Shown: in pieces, positions 1 through 9,326 of the stretch
Numbering within the stretch: position 1 is the stretch's first letter
How the letters are laid out: each line of letters begins with the position of its first letter
Assembly: GCF_018390645.1 (NCBI RefSeq)
Contig: NZ_JAHBGC010000004.1
Coordinates: 320,994 to 384,993 of the forward strand
Direction of reading: 5' to 3'
DNA from: Ancylobacter dichloromethanicus
Lineage (GTDB): Bacteria; Pseudomonadota; Alphaproteobacteria; Rhizobiales; Xanthobacteraceae
Length of the DNA: 64,000 bases
Program-made: the position numbers and the translations under genes
Notes under the pieces: model-generated
Databases searched by the model: none
Seen by the model: only the letters and a program-made list of their open reading frames with translations
What the model was told of the DNA's origin: nothing

Positions 1-1
1 G

Positions 2-976
2 GCATGGAAGCTGGCGCCGGCTCTGGCGGGCGGCAACACGGTGGTGATCAAGCCTTCGGAGCAGACCCCGCTGACCCTGCTGAAGCTGGCCAGGATCATC
101 GCCGACCTCTTCCCCGAGGGCGTGGTCAATGTCGTCGTCGGGCGCGGCGAGAGCGTCGGCAATGCGTTGATCAACCATCCCAAGGTGGCGATGGTCTCGC
201 TCACCGGCGATATCGCCACCGGCAAGAAGGTGCTGACGGCTGCCGCCAAGACGGTGAAGCGCACCCATCTCGAACTCGGTGGCAAGGCGCCGGTCATCGT
301 GTTCGACGATGCCGACATCGACGCGGTGGTCGAGGGGGTGAAGGTGTTCGGCTATTACAATGCCGGGCAGGACTGCACGGCCGCCTGCCGTATCTATGCC
401 GGCGCGAAGGTCTATGAGAAGCTGGTCGCCGACCTCGCATCCGCCGTCTCTGGGCTGAAATTCGGCCAGGCGGATGATGGCGAGAACGACATCGGTCCGC
501 TGATTTCGGCCCGCCAGCGCGCCCGCGTCGCCTCCTTCGTCGAGCGGGCATCCGAACTCAGCCACATCGAGATCGCCACCGGCGGCAAGGTCGCCGGCGG
601 CGCGGGCTCGGGCAAGGGGTTCTTCTATCAGCCGACCGTGGTGGCCGGTGCGCTGCAATCCGACGAGATCGTCCGTCGCGAGGTGTTCGGTCCCGTGGTG
701 TCGGTCACCCGGTTCACCGATGTCGACGAGGCGGTGGGCTGGGCCAATGACAGCGATTACGGCCTCGCCTCCTCGGTGTGGACCCGCGATGTCGGCCGCG
801 GCATGGCCACCGCTTCGCACCTGCAATATGGCTGCACCTGGGTGAACTGCCATTTCATGCTGGTCAGCGAAATGCCCCATGGCGGCCTGAAGCAGTCCGG
901 CTACGGCAAGGATCTCAGCGCCTATGCGCTGGAGGATTATACCGTGGTGCGTCATGTAATGGTTAGGAACGGCTGA
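2..976 (+). CDS. Aldehyde dehydrogenase, gamma-aminobutyraldehyde dehydrogenase-like (5' truncated by window edge)
   Basis: NAD(P)-dependent aldehyde dehydrogenase, probably oxidising 4-aminobutanal to GABA in putrescine breakdown. The reading frame is open from base 2, so the first 150 or so residues of a roughly 475-residue enzyme lie outside the window; the ATG at 41 is internal. The 324 visible residues include the general-base Glu in HLELGGKAP (about residue 91 of the fragment) and the nucleophile Cys in [11 protein letters not shown] (about 125). The C-terminal block [18 protein letters not shown] followed by [13 protein letters not shown] is characteristic of the PatD/aminobutyraldehyde branch rather than general betaine or succinate-semialdehyde enzymes. 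The family call is firm; the substrate is inferred from the C-terminus only. No other polyamine genes are visible. Confidence 0.85.
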   Translation, partial: AWKLAPALAGGNTVVIKPSEQTPLTLLKLARIIADLFPEGVVNVVVGRGESVGNALINHPKVAMVSLTGDIATGKKVLTAAAKTVKRTHLELGGKAPVIVFDDADIDAVVEGVKVFGYYNAGQDCTAACRIYAGAKVYEKLVADLASAVSGLKFGQADDGENDIGPLISARQRARVASFVERASELSHIEIATGGKVAGGAGSGKGFFYQPTVVAGALQSDEIVRREVFGPVVSVTRFTDVDEAVGWANDSDYGLASSVWTRDVGRGMATASHLQYGCTWVNCHFMLVSEMPHGGLKQSGYGKDLSAYALEDYTVVRHVMVRNG

Positions 977-1179
977 TTTCGGCCATTTCACCGCCGGCAG
1001 CCTGATGCCCTCCGACGCTTCGGCAATGGATGAGGGAATGGAGTATGATGATCTGGTGGCCGCGCGAATGTGATCCGCGCGGTCGGATTATGACACATAA
1101 TTAAGTTGGAACTTTTCCTCATATCTGTTGTGTCGCAACATGGAAATTTCTGCTTCCGACGCAGCACAATGGGGGCTCG

Positions 1180-2283
1180 ATGCGACGTGGAACCGGCTTG
1201 TTGCTGACCATCGCCGTTCTTGTGGGGGCTGGCTGGCTCGCGCATGAGAAGGGCTGGGTCGATGTTGCCGGCATTTTCGGTGTCCAGGGCGAGGCCAATG
1301 CCGCGGCCGAGCCGACGGCGACGCCACGGATTCCTGTCGAAGTAGCGCCGGCTCGCGCGGCATCGGTGACGACCGATATCTCCTCCATCGGCTCGCTGCA
1401 GTCCGACGAATCGATAAAGGTGGCGTCCGAGGTTGCCGGGCGCATTCAGGAAATCCGCTTCCAGGAAGGCCAGCATGTGAAAGCCGGCGAGGTGCTGGTG
1501 CAGCTCGACGCGGCGCTGGTGAAGGCCTCGCTCGACGAAACGGAGGCCCGGCTCGATCTCGCCGAAGCCAATTTCGACCGCGCCCAGCGGCTGCAGAAGA
1601 CGGGGTCCGGCACCGCCCGGGCGCTCGACGAGGCGCAGGCGGAGTTGAATACCTCGCGCGCGCTGCTCAATTCCCAGCGCGTGCAGATTGCCAAGCATAC
1701 CATCACCGCGCCCTTCGACGGGGTGGTCGGCCTGCGCTCAGTATCGAACGGCGCTTACATTGCGGTCGGCACCGAACTGGTCAATCTCGAAAAGATCGAC
1801 ACGCTGAAGCTGGACTTCAAGGTTCCCGAGACCCAGCTCTCCAGCATCGCCGAGGGCCAGACGGTCATCATCACGCTTGACGCGCTGCCTGGGCGCTCCT
1901 TTTCCGGCACGATCTACGCCATCGACCCGATGGTCGACATAAACGGCCGTTCGCTCAGCGTGCGGGCGCGGCTCGCCAACAAGGATCTCGTGCTGCGCCC
2001 GGGCCTGTTCGCCCGCGTGGTGGTGAAGGGAAGCGAGGCCCGGGACGCCGTCTTCGTGCCGGAAAGCGCCATCGTGCCACGCGGCCAGGAGCGTCTCGTC
2101 TGGCAGATCGTCGATGGCAAGGCTCAGCAGCTCAAGGTGCAGCTCGGCCAGCGCAGCAAGGGCGAGGTGGAGGTCGAAGGCGTGGCGGCCGGTGCCTCCA
2201 TTGTGGTGGCGGGGCAGGGGCGCCTGCAAGCCGGCGCCGCCGTGGAAGTGGTGGCGCCGCCACCACCGGCGCCGCAGGGCTGA
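1180..2283 (+). CDS. RND efflux periplasmic adaptor (membrane fusion protein)
   Basis: HlyD/AcrA-type adaptor of 367 residues that should bridge the inner-membrane RND pump encoded next to it and an outer-membrane channel. The N-terminus (RRGTGLLLTIAVLVGAGWLA) is an uncleaved anchor or signal. It is followed by a biotinyl-lipoyl half (VASEVAGRIQEIRFQEGQHV, about 68-87), an alpha-hairpin with the lipoyl return near APFDGVVGLR, then beta-barrel and membrane-proximal segments ending in a Pro-rich tail. The ATG at 1180 has a G-rich ribosome site just upstream. It lies 9 bases before the pump gene, so the two are surely one operon. No TolC-like gene or TetR/AcrR repressor is adjacent. Substrate unknown. 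Confidence 0.9.
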   Translation: MRRGTGLLLTIAVLVGAGWLAHEKGWVDVAGIFGVQGEANAAAEPTATPRIPVEVAPARAASVTTDISSIGSLQSDESIKVASEVAGRIQEIRFQEGQHVKAGEVLVQLDAALVKASLDETEARLDLAEANFDRAQRLQKTGSGTARALDEAQAELNTSRALLNSQRVQIAKHTITAPFDGVVGLRSVSNGAYIAVGTELVNLEKIDTLKLDFKVPETQLSSIAEGQTVIITLDALPGRSFSGTIYAIDPMVDINGRSLSVRARLANKDLVLRPGLFARVVVKGSEARDAVFVPESAIVPRGQERLVWQIVDGKAQQLKVQLGQRSKGEVEVEGVAAGASIVVAGQGRLQAGAAVEVVAPPPPAPQG

Positions 2284-2292
2284 GGCCGCATC

Positions 2293-5200
2293 ATGGGCAT
2301 CTCCGAACTGTGCATCCGGCGCCCGGTCTTCGCGACCGTGCTGAGCCTGTTGCTGGTGCTCATCGGCATCGTTTCCTACAGCCGGCTGACGGTGCGGGAA
2401 TATCCCAATATCGACGAGCCGGTCGTCTCGGTGGTGACGACCTATCCCGGCGCTTCGGCGAGCATCGTCGAGAGCCAGGTGACGCAGGTGCTGGAAGGCT
2501 CCATTGCCGGCATCGAGGGCATCGACGTGCTGGAATCCACCAGCCGTTCGGAATCGAGCCGCATCACCGTACGGTTCCGGCTGGAGATCGACCCGGACGT
2601 GGCCGCCAGCGACGTGCGCGACCGGGTCAGCCGGGTACGCCAGCGCCTGCCCGACGAGATCGACGAGCCGGTGATTTCCAAGGTCGAGGCCGACGCGCAG
2701 CCGGTGCTGTTCATTGTCTTCCGCTCGGAGAAGATGTCGCCGCTGGAACTGTCCGACTATATCGACCGCTATGTCGTCGACCGGTTCAAGAACATCAGTG
2801 GCGTCTCCGATGTGCAGATCTATGGCGAGCGACGCTATGCCATGCGCATCTGGATAGATCGCGAGCGGCTCGCCGCCTACAGCCTCACCGTCCAGGACGT
2901 CGAGGACGCGCTCAGCGCGCAGAACGTGGAGATCCCGTCCGGGCGGATCGAAAGCGTCGACCGCGAGTTCACGGTGCTGTCGCGTACCGGCCTGACCACG
3001 GTCGACCAGTTCAGCAACATCGTCGTCAAGCGGGCGGATGGCGCGCAGGTTCACATGAGCGACGTTGCCCGTGTCGAACTCGGTGCCGCCGACGAACGCC
3101 GGGCGAGCCGCTTCGACGGCGGCGCGGCGATCATTGTCGGCCTGATCAAGCAGTCGGTCGCCAATCCGCTCGATGTTTCCGCCGGTGCCCGCGCCGTGCT
3201 GCCGGCGGTGAATGAGAGCCTGCCGGAAGGCATGAGCGCCACCATCGGCAACGACAATGCGGTGTTCATCGACCGCTCGATCGAGGCGGTGTTCCACACC
3301 ATCTTCGAGGCCGTGCTGCTGGTGGTTCTGGTGATTGTGGTGTTCCTGCGCTCGTTCAGGGCCTCGATCATCCCGATCGTCACCATCCCGATCTCGCTCA
3401 TCACCACACTTGCCATCATGTACGCGCTCGGCTTCAGCGTGAACACGCTGACGCTGCTCGCCTTCGTGCTCGCCATCGGCCTTGTGGTGGACGACGCCAT
3501 CGTGGTGCTGGAGAACATCTTCCGCCACATCGAGCATGGCATGAAGCCGATCCCCGCCGCGATCAAGGGCGCGCGCGAGATCGGCTTCGCGGTCGTCGCC
3601 ATGACGATGACGCTGGCCGCCGTCTACGCGCCCGTCGCCTTTGCGCCGGGACGGACCGGACGGCTCTTCCTCGAATTCGCGCTGACACTTGCCGGCGCCG
3701 TCGTCATCTCGGGATTTGTGGCGCTGACACTCACGCCGATGATGTGCTCACGCCTGCTCAAGCACGAGGCGAAGCCGGGCCGGGTCTCAGCCTTCATCGA
3801 ACGACGCCTCCGCGCATTGGAGACGGGCTACCGGCGCCTTCTCGGCGGGGCTTTGCGCGTGCGTCCGGTTGTGCTCGTCATGGCGCTCGCCGTCGCCGCC
3901 AGCAGCGTTTACTTCGTCATGGCCCTTCCGTCGGAACTGTCGCCGGTGGAGGATCGGGGCGTTGTGCGCGTGCGTGGCAGCGGGCCGGAAGGGTCGACGC
4001 TGGCGTATACCTCGCGCTACACCAACCAGATCGAAACCGTGCTCGAGAAGGCGCCGGAGATGGGGAGCGTGCTCATCATCAACGGCTTCCCCGAAGTGCA
4101 CCGTTTCCTCGTCATCGGGCGTCTGAAGGACTGGAACGAGCGCGACCGCCGCCAGCAGGAAATCGTCCAGGAAGTGTCGCCGGAACTGCGGCGCATTGCC
4201 GGTATCAACGCCTATGCGAGCAATCCCGCTTCGCTCGGCGCCTCGAATAATTCACGGCCGATCGAGTTCGTCATTCAGACGTCGGCCACCTATGAGCAAC
4301 TCGACCAATATGTCGACGGCTTCCTCGAACGCATCCGTGACTATCCAGGCCTCACCAGCATCGACAGCGACCTGAAGCTGAACAAGCCCGAGATTTCGGT
4401 CGCGGTGGACCGGGCCAAGGCGGCGGATCTGGGCATCGACATTGCGGTGCTCGGCCGCACGCTGGAAAGCCTGCTCGGTGGGCGCCAGGTGACGCGCTTC
4501 GAGGCGGGGGGCGAGCAATACGACGTCTATGTCCAGCTCGACGCCAGCGACCGTTCCTCGCCGACCACCCTCGACACCATCTATCTGCGTTCGACAAGCG
4601 GGGAGATGGTGCAGCTCTCCAACCTCGTCACGGTGCGCGAAAGTGTGGCGCCGCAGGAGCTGAAGCGCTTCAACCAGCTGCGCTCAGCCACCATTTCCGC
4701 CAATTTGGCGCCCGGTTTCTCGCAGGGTGAGGCACTTGCCTTCCTTGAGCGGACCGCACGCGAGGTGCTGCCGCAGACCGTGCAGACCGACGTTGCCGGC
4801 CAGAGTCGCGAGTTCCGCGCCGCCGGGCAGAGTCTGGCCGTGGTGTTCCTGCTGGCGCTGGGGTTCATCTATCTTGTGCTGGCGGCCCAGTTCGAGAGCT
4901 TCCGCGATCCGTTAATCATCATGATCACCGTGCCGCTGTCGATGACCGGGGCGCTGGCGGCGCTGTATTTCACCGGCGGCTCGCTCAACGTCTACTCGCA
5001 GATCGGGCTGGTGACGCTGGTGGGTCTCATTACCAAGCACGGCATTCTGATCGTCGAGTTCGCCAACCAGCAGCAGGAGGCCGGGCTTGACCGCCGGACC
5101 TCGGTGATCGAGGCGGCGGTGCTGCGCCTGCGGCCGATCCTGATGACCACCGGCGCCATGGTGCTGGGCGCGGTGCCGCTGGCATTGGCGAGCGGCGCCG

Positions 5201-5367
5201 GCGCGGAGAGTCGGTCGCAGATCGGCTGGGTCATCGTCGGCGGCATGACGCTGGGCACGCTGCTGACCCTGTTCGTCGTGCCGGTGGTCTATTCGCTGAT
5301 CGGGCGTGTCCACCACACCGCCCATGCCGAGGTCGCGCCGGGCGTCGTCCACACCCCCGCCGAGTAG
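2293..5367 (+). CDS. RND family efflux pump, inner-membrane permease
   Basis: HAE1-type RND proton antiporter of 1024 residues, the usual length for AcrB/MexB relatives. It opens with the family N-terminus (SELCIRRPVFATVLSLLLVL) and has two repeats of six membrane helices with large periplasmic loops after helices 1 and 7. Helix 4 carries the proton-relay pair Asp400-Asp401 in IGLVVDDAIVVLENI, and helix 10 the partner region GLITKHGILIVEFAN. It would export hydrophobic compounds with the upstream adaptor. The missing channel must be encoded elsewhere. The extra short C-terminal tail (TAHAEVAPGVVHTPAE) is unremarkable. Confidence 0.93.
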   Translation: MGISELCIRRPVFATVLSLLLVLIGIVSYSRLTVREYPNIDEPVVSVVTTYPGASASIVESQVTQVLEGSIAGIEGIDVLESTSRSESSRITVRFRLEIDPDVAASDVRDRVSRVRQRLPDEIDEPVISKVEADAQPVLFIVFRSEKMSPLELSDYIDRYVVDRFKNISGVSDVQIYGERRYAMRIWIDRERLAAYSLTVQDVEDALSAQNVEIPSGRIESVDREFTVLSRTGLTTVDQFSNIVVKRADGAQVHMSDVARVELGAADERRASRFDGGAAIIVGLIKQSVANPLDVSAGARAVLPAVNESLPEGMSATIGNDNAVFIDRSIEAVFHTIFEAVLLVVLVIVVFLRSFRASIIPIVTIPISLITTLAIMYALGFSVNTLTLLAFVLAIGLVVDDAIVVLENIFRHIEHGMKPIPAAIKGAREIGFAVVAMTMTLAAVYAPVAFAPGRTGRLFLEFALTLAGAVVISGFVALTLTPMMCSRLLKHEAKPGRVSAFIERRLRALETGYRRLLGGALRVRPVVLVMALAVAASSVYFVMALPSELSPVEDRGVVRVRGSGPEGSTLAYTSRYTNQIETVLEKAPEMGSVLIINGFPEVHRFLVIGRLKDWNERDRRQQEIVQEVSPELRRIAGINAYASNPASLGASNNSRPIEFVIQTSATYEQLDQYVDGFLERIRDYPGLTSIDSDLKLNKPEISVAVDRAKAADLGIDIAVLGRTLESLLGGRQVTRFEAGGEQYDVYVQLDASDRSSPTTLDTIYLRSTSGEMVQLSNLVTVRESVAPQELKRFNQLRSATISANLAPGFSQGEALAFLERTAREVLPQTVQTDVAGQSREFRAAGQSLAVVFLLALGFIYLVLAAQFESFRDPLIIMITVPLSMTGALAALYFTGGSLNVYSQIGLVTLVGLITKHGILIVEFANQQQEAGLDRRTSVIEAAVLRLRPILMTTGAMVLGAVPLALASGAGAESRSQIGWVIVGGMTLGTLLTLFVVPVVYSLIGRVHHTAHAEVAPGVVHTPAE

Positions 5368-5428
5368 GAATCTCATTTCGCGTCCGTTTGCTGGGCCCCT
5401 TCACGGCGGGCGAGTTCTCTTGCCGTCT

Positions 5429-5548
5429 CTATTTGATCGACCAAAAATACAGGCATTCCTCGCACAGCTCGCCGTCCTCACAATAGGGGCAAGTGTTTTC
5501 GTATGGGTCGGCCACCCAATGCCATAGTCGCAGGATAAAATTCAGCAT
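5429..5548 (-). CDS. Small Cys-rich protein, 39 residues (candidate smORF)
   Basis: An unlisted short ORF lies between the convergent RND and MacAB operons. It starts at an ATG (complement of 5546-5548) and ends at TAG (complement of 5429-5431). The product begins MLNFILRLWHWVADPYEN and contains two CxxC pairs, CPYC and CEEC, separated by five residues, ending LYFWSIK. This spacing resembles a small zinc-ribbon or knuckle. Four regularly spaced Cys, acidic residues between them and aromatic flanks are unlikely in random GC-rich sequence. Only a weak GGTGA-like ribosome site is visible. Function unknown; whether it is translated is inference. Confidence 0.5.
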   Translation of the reverse strand: MLNFILRLWHWVADPYENTCPYCEDGELCEECLYFWSIK

Positions 5549-5654
5549 GTATGCTTTTCACCGCGATAACAAATTGTTGTGTGTACATTCGCGGTGCATT
5601 TGGTTGAGAGTATGGTGCGAATATTTCTGCGTTATGCGATAATGTTTCCGAGTA

Positions 5655-7661
5655 TTACTGGCGAGAGTTCGTCAAAGCTGCAACGGGGTCGAGGCGGGAC
5701 GCGTTTCGTGCCGGCAGGTAGCCAAAGGCGATGCCGATGAGGCTGGAGCACGCGAAAGAGCCGACGATCGAGGTGGTCGAATAGACGAGGGTGAAATTCG
5801 AGCCGGCGAGCGTGAAGGCGGCGCCGAAGGCCAGCGCCAGAGCGATGCCGGTCGCGCCGCCGAGCAGGCACACCATCACCGCCTCGGTGAGGAATTGCTG
5901 CAGGATGTTGCTCCGCCGCGCCCCGACCGCCATCCGCACCCCGATCTCGCCCACGCGCTCCGACACCGAGACCAGCATGATGTTCATCACTCCGATGCCA
6001 CCGACCACCAGCGAAATGACGGCGATGGCGGCGATCAGCACGGTCATCGTCTGGGTGGTGCTGGTGATGGTGCGGCGGATGTCGTCGGTGTTGATGATGA
6101 AGAAGTCCTTGTTGCCGTGGCGCTGGGTGAGAAAGCGCGTCACCGCCTGCTCGGCATAGGCGCTATCGACCTCGTCCTGGATCTTCAGGGTGATCGAGCG
6201 CAGCGAGTTGGAGCCGAGGATACGGGTCTGCACGGCCGTATAGGGCAGATAGAGAGAAAGGTTCTGGCTCGATCCGAACCCGCCTTGCTGCGCCTGGATA
6301 ACGCCGATCACGCGCGCGGGTACGCTGCCGACGAGCACCACAGCGCCGATCGGCTCGACACCCACCTCGTCGAACAGGGCCTTCCTGGTGTTCTCGTCGA
6401 TGACGACATCCAGCGCACGGGCGGCGACGCTCGATGCGTCGAAGAAGCGGCCGCGGGCGAGCCTGGTCCCCTTGGCAGCGAAGTACTGCTCGCTGACGCC
6501 GTTCACCAGCGCGTTCGCCTCCTTGGCACCGAAGCGCACCGTGCTCTGGGTCGAGACGGTGGGGGTTGCGGCGGCAACATAGGGCTGCCGCGAGAGCTGG
6601 TCGGCATCGGCCACCACGAGGCTGGTGATGCGGCCCGAGCGGGTGTCGCCAAAATCCTTGCCCGCGAAAATCTCGATCGTGTTGGTGCCGAGCCCGCTGA
6701 TATTGGCGAGTACCTTCTGCCGCGAGCCTTCGCCCAATGCCACCACGCACACCACCGAGGCGATGCCGATGACGATGCCGAGCATGGTGAGCCCGGTGCG
6801 CAGCCGATGTGCGTTCATCGAGCGCAGCGCCATGCGGAATGCCTCGCCGAACTGGCCGAGCGCATGGCGCCAGCCCGGCGGCGAGGCTGTCCGTGCTTTG
6901 GCTGCCGGTGCTGTCCTCGCGGTCGGCGCGGGGGCGGGGCCGGTGCGGCGGTCATCGACGATCCGGCCGTCGTCGATCTCGATGATGCGGCGGGCTCGCG
7001 CCGCCACGTTCATGTCGTGGGTGACGATGATCACCGTGCGGCCCTCGGCGTTGAGTTCGCCGAGGATCTTCAGCACCTCCTCGCCGCTCTGGCGGTCGAG
7101 CGCGCCGGTCGGCTCGTCGGCGAGGATCACGTCGGCATCGTTCATCAGCGCCCGGGCGATCGAGACGCGCTGCTGCTGGCCTCCGGAAAGCTGGCCCGGC
7201 CGGTGGCCGAGCCGCGTCCCCATGCCGAGCCGCCCGAGCAGCGCGGCCGCGCGGGTCCGGCGCGCACCCGCCGCGAGCCCGGCATAGATGGCCGGCATCT
7301 CGACATTGCCCAGCGCGGTCAGCTCGGCGAGCAGGTTGTAGCGCTGGAACACGAAGCCGAAATGCTCGCGCCGCAGCGCCGCCAGTTCGTCCGCCGAGAG
7401 CCGCGCGACGTCGCGGCCGGCGATGCGGTAGTGCCCCCCGCTCGGCCGATCGAGGCAGCCGAGGATGTTCATCAGCGTCGACTTGCCCGAGCCCGAGGCG
7501 CCGACGATGGCCACCATCTCGCCGGCATGTATGGTGAGGTCGAGGCCCTGGAGGACCTTCACCGTCTCCTCGCCCGAGACATAGACGCGGGTCACGTCGT
7601 CGAGCGCGATAAGCGGGGTTCCGGCGGGCGCCCCGCTGGCCGCTTTGTGGTCCATGCTCAT
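5655..7661 (-). CDS. macB: MacB-like ABC transporter, fused ATPase and permease
   Basis: Fused exporter subunit of 668 residues. The N-terminal ABC domain has Walker A GASGSGKST near residues 54-62, the signature LSGGQQQR near 157 and Walker B VILADEPTGALD. A linker rich in Ala, Pro and Arg follows, then a four-helix MacB/FtsX permease with a periplasmic domain (about 285-668) ending in the conserved GYLPARNASRLDPVAAL motif. Its start overlaps the stop of the upstream adaptor by 4 bases, so translation is coupled. MacAB-type machines move substrates from the periplasm through TolC; the substrate here is unknown. The family is certain; equivalence to E. coli MacB is by architecture. Confidence 0.9.
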   Translation of the reverse strand: MSMDHKAASGAPAGTPLIALDDVTRVYVSGEETVKVLQGLDLTIHAGEMVAIVGASGSGKSTLMNILGCLDRPSGGHYRIAGRDVARLSADELAALRREHFGFVFQRYNLLAELTALGNVEMPAIYAGLAAGARRTRAAALLGRLGMGTRLGHRPGQLSGGQQQRVSIARALMNDADVILADEPTGALDRQSGEEVLKILGELNAEGRTVIIVTHDMNVAARARRIIEIDDGRIVDDRRTGPAPAPTARTAPAAKARTASPPGWRHALGQFGEAFRMALRSMNAHRLRTGLTMLGIVIGIASVVCVVALGEGSRQKVLANISGLGTNTIEIFAGKDFGDTRSGRITSLVVADADQLSRQPYVAAATPTVSTQSTVRFGAKEANALVNGVSEQYFAAKGTRLARGRFFDASSVAARALDVVIDENTRKALFDEVGVEPIGAVVLVGSVPARVIGVIQAQQGGFGSSQNLSLYLPYTAVQTRILGSNSLRSITLKIQDEVDSAYAEQAVTRFLTQRHGNKDFFIINTDDIRRTITSTTQTMTVLIAAIAVISLVVGGIGVMNIMLVSVSERVGEIGVRMAVGARRSNILQQFLTEAVMVCLLGGATGIALALAFGAAFTLAGSNFTLVYSTTSIVGSFACSSLIGIAFGYLPARNASRLDPVAALTNSRQ

Positions 7662-8878
7662 AACCCCATCGGCGGCGGACCGGGCATGCTCGAGGCGGAG
7701 GGCGCCACGCTGGCGGTATCCCCCGTCACCACGCGCTCGCCTTCCGACAGGCCGGCACGGACCTCGGCGACGGTCTTGTCGTTGAGCCCGATCTCGACCG
7801 AGCGGGTCTCGACGTGTCCGTCGGAGCCGAGCACCCGCACCTCGTAGCGCCCGTCGGCGCCGCGCGCGCCGAGCGCCATGGCGGGGACGGTGAGCGCATC
7901 CCGCGCGGTGCCCACGACGATATGCACCTCGGCGGTCATGTAGGTCCGCAGCCGCCCCTCCGGGTTCGGCACGTTGAGGATGCCGTTGTAGTAGACGGCC
8001 GAACTGCTGCTGGAGCTGCTCGACGACGTCGAGGTACTTGTGCCGGAGGAAAAGCTGTCGTCACTCTTGATCGATTCCGGTGCCGGCTCGATGAAGGCGA
8101 GCTCGGTCTTGTAGCGTCGGTTGCCTTCGCCGATGATGGTGAAATAGGCGGGCTGCCCGGGCGCCGTGCGCACCACGTCGGCCTCGGATATTTCGGCCCG
8201 CACCGTCATGGTGTCGAGCTGGCCGAGCACCATGATGGTCGGCGCCGACTGGGTGGCGTTGACCGTCTGGCCCTGCTGGCTGACGATGGCGAGAACGGTG
8301 CCGTCGATGGGCGCGGTGATGCGCGTATAGCCGAGATTGGATTGCGCGTTCTCGACTGCGACCTGCGCCTCGATGATCTGCGCCTTGAGCTGCTCGATCT
8401 GTGCCTGCGTCGCCTTCACGTCGGCTTCGGCCGCTTCGAAATCGGCCTGCGAGACGATCTTGCTCGTCACCATGGAGGCGCGACGCTGAAGGATCAGCTC
8501 GTCGCGATGCAGCAGGGCCTCTTTCTCGGCGAGCTGCGCGCGCACATTGTCGAGCGCCGCTCGCGCGGTGCGCAGGGCGTTGTCCTGCAAGACGGAATCG
8601 ATCTCCGCCAGCAGGTCGCCGGCCTTCACTTTCTGGCCGAGCGCGACCGCGACGCGGGTGATGCGCCCGGACGCCTGCGCGCCGACGGCGACCAGCCGGG
8701 CCGGTTTGAGCGTGCCGCTGGCGAGCACCGCCTCTTCCACGTCGCCGCGCGCCACCGACGCCGTCACCAGCGTGGAGGCAGGGTTCCCGGTCCATTGGCC
8801 GCGCGCGCCGTAGATGCCGGCGAGCAATGCCAGGACGGCCGCGAATAGGACCGGCGTCAAAAGTCTGCCCTTCACCAT
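7658..8878 (-). CDS. macA: MacA-like periplasmic adaptor with poly-Ser insertion
   Basis: HlyD-family adaptor of 406 residues, first gene of the MacAB-like operon. It has an N-terminal anchor (VLFAAVLALLAGIYGARG), a lipoyl half (VAVGAQASGRITRVAVALGQ), a long coiled-coil hairpin (about 100-190) and a lipoyl return (GYTRITAPIDGTVLAIVSQQ). Its one oddity is a low-complexity Ser/Thr-rich run at about 271-293, containing nine or more consecutive Ser, inside the beta-barrel domain just before AVYYNGILNVPNPEGRLR. The insertion seems to sit in a surface loop and also occurs in length-variable form in some relatives. The ATG at 8878 is the first Met before the anchor. Confidence 0.88.
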   Translation of the reverse strand: MVKGRLLTPVLFAAVLALLAGIYGARGQWTGNPASTLVTASVARGDVEEAVLASGTLKPARLVAVGAQASGRITRVAVALGQKVKAGDLLAEIDSVLQDNALRTARAALDNVRAQLAEKEALLHRDELILQRRASMVTSKIVSQADFEAAEADVKATQAQIEQLKAQIIEAQVAVENAQSNLGYTRITAPIDGTVLAIVSQQGQTVNATQSAPTIMVLGQLDTMTVRAEISEADVVRTAPGQPAYFTIIGEGNRRYKTELAFIEPAPESIKSDDSFSSGTSTSTSSSSSSSSSAVYYNGILNVPNPEGRLRTYMTAEVHIVVGTARDALTVPAMALGARGADGRYEVRVLGSDGHVETRSVEIGLNDKTVAEVRAGLSEGERVVTGDTASVAPSASSMPGPPPMGL

Positions 8879-9326
8879 TCCTCACTCGGTTCGTGTCATC
8901 GGCGCTGGCGCCGACGAACCGCGCTGGAGTAGCGCGGTCGGATTGCCGGCCTGTTGCCGGTGCTCCCGGTGAGGCACGAGATTTGTTGCCCAGCGTTGCC
9001 TCCATCCGAGCAGCAACGCTGGTTTGCAAAAGTCGCGGCGTCGGAATGGGCGGGGCAGCGCGTTGCCGGCACCCGGCAGGGAGACGCCGGCGAAGCCGGA
9101 ATACGCGCTGATAAGACCGCAACGTACGCCGATCGGAAACGCACGTGCCGTCTTGCGCTCGGACGGAATGGACCCGGCCTCCCGACGGCGCCGGCCATTC
9201 TGTCCGCATCGGCCGCTGTTTCGGCAGCGGAGCGTCGCGCGAAGTTAACGCCGCGTTAACCATGAGGCGGCGATTCTGCCGGACGGCGCGGTTCGTGGCG
9301 CCTCCCGGCGGAACCGAGAATTTTCG
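8879..9326. other. Intergenic region between divergent macA and the adhesin gene
   Basis: 448 bases without a convincing gene. It must hold the promoter of the MacAB operon (left) and of the adhesin (right). Its left half contains a copy of a dispersed repeat, annotated separately, and its right half contains a GCGAAGTTAACGCCGCGTTAAC stretch near 9239-9260 with two GTTAAC-like motifs that could be regulator half sites. Short ORFs here show no coding character. Confidence 0.5.
8939..9045 (+). repeat. Dispersed intergenic repeat, copy A
   Basis: About 105 bases related to 26612-26705. Shared blocks in the same order are CGGATTGCCG, CTGTT, CCGG, a TTGTTGCC/TTGTTTCC block, GCGTTGC, AGCAACGCTGG versus AGCAATGCTGG, and a final TTGCAAAA versus TCGTAAAA. 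By eye about two thirds of positions match. The AGCGTTGC and GCAACGCT segments are complementary and could pair into a stem. Both copies lie upstream of plus-strand genes. It may be a regulatory element or a small mobile repeat. Confidence 0.5.

Noticed and set aside
1738..3537. Minus-strand open frame of 599 codons opposite the RND genes
   Set aside because: It is antisense to clear adaptor and pump coding sequence, is His/Asp/Arg-rich as expected from reverse reading of GC-rich codons, and has no recognisable domain.
5895..7847. Plus-strand open frame of 650 codons opposite macB
   Set aside because: Shadow of a certain ABC transporter gene; composition is typical of antisense frames.
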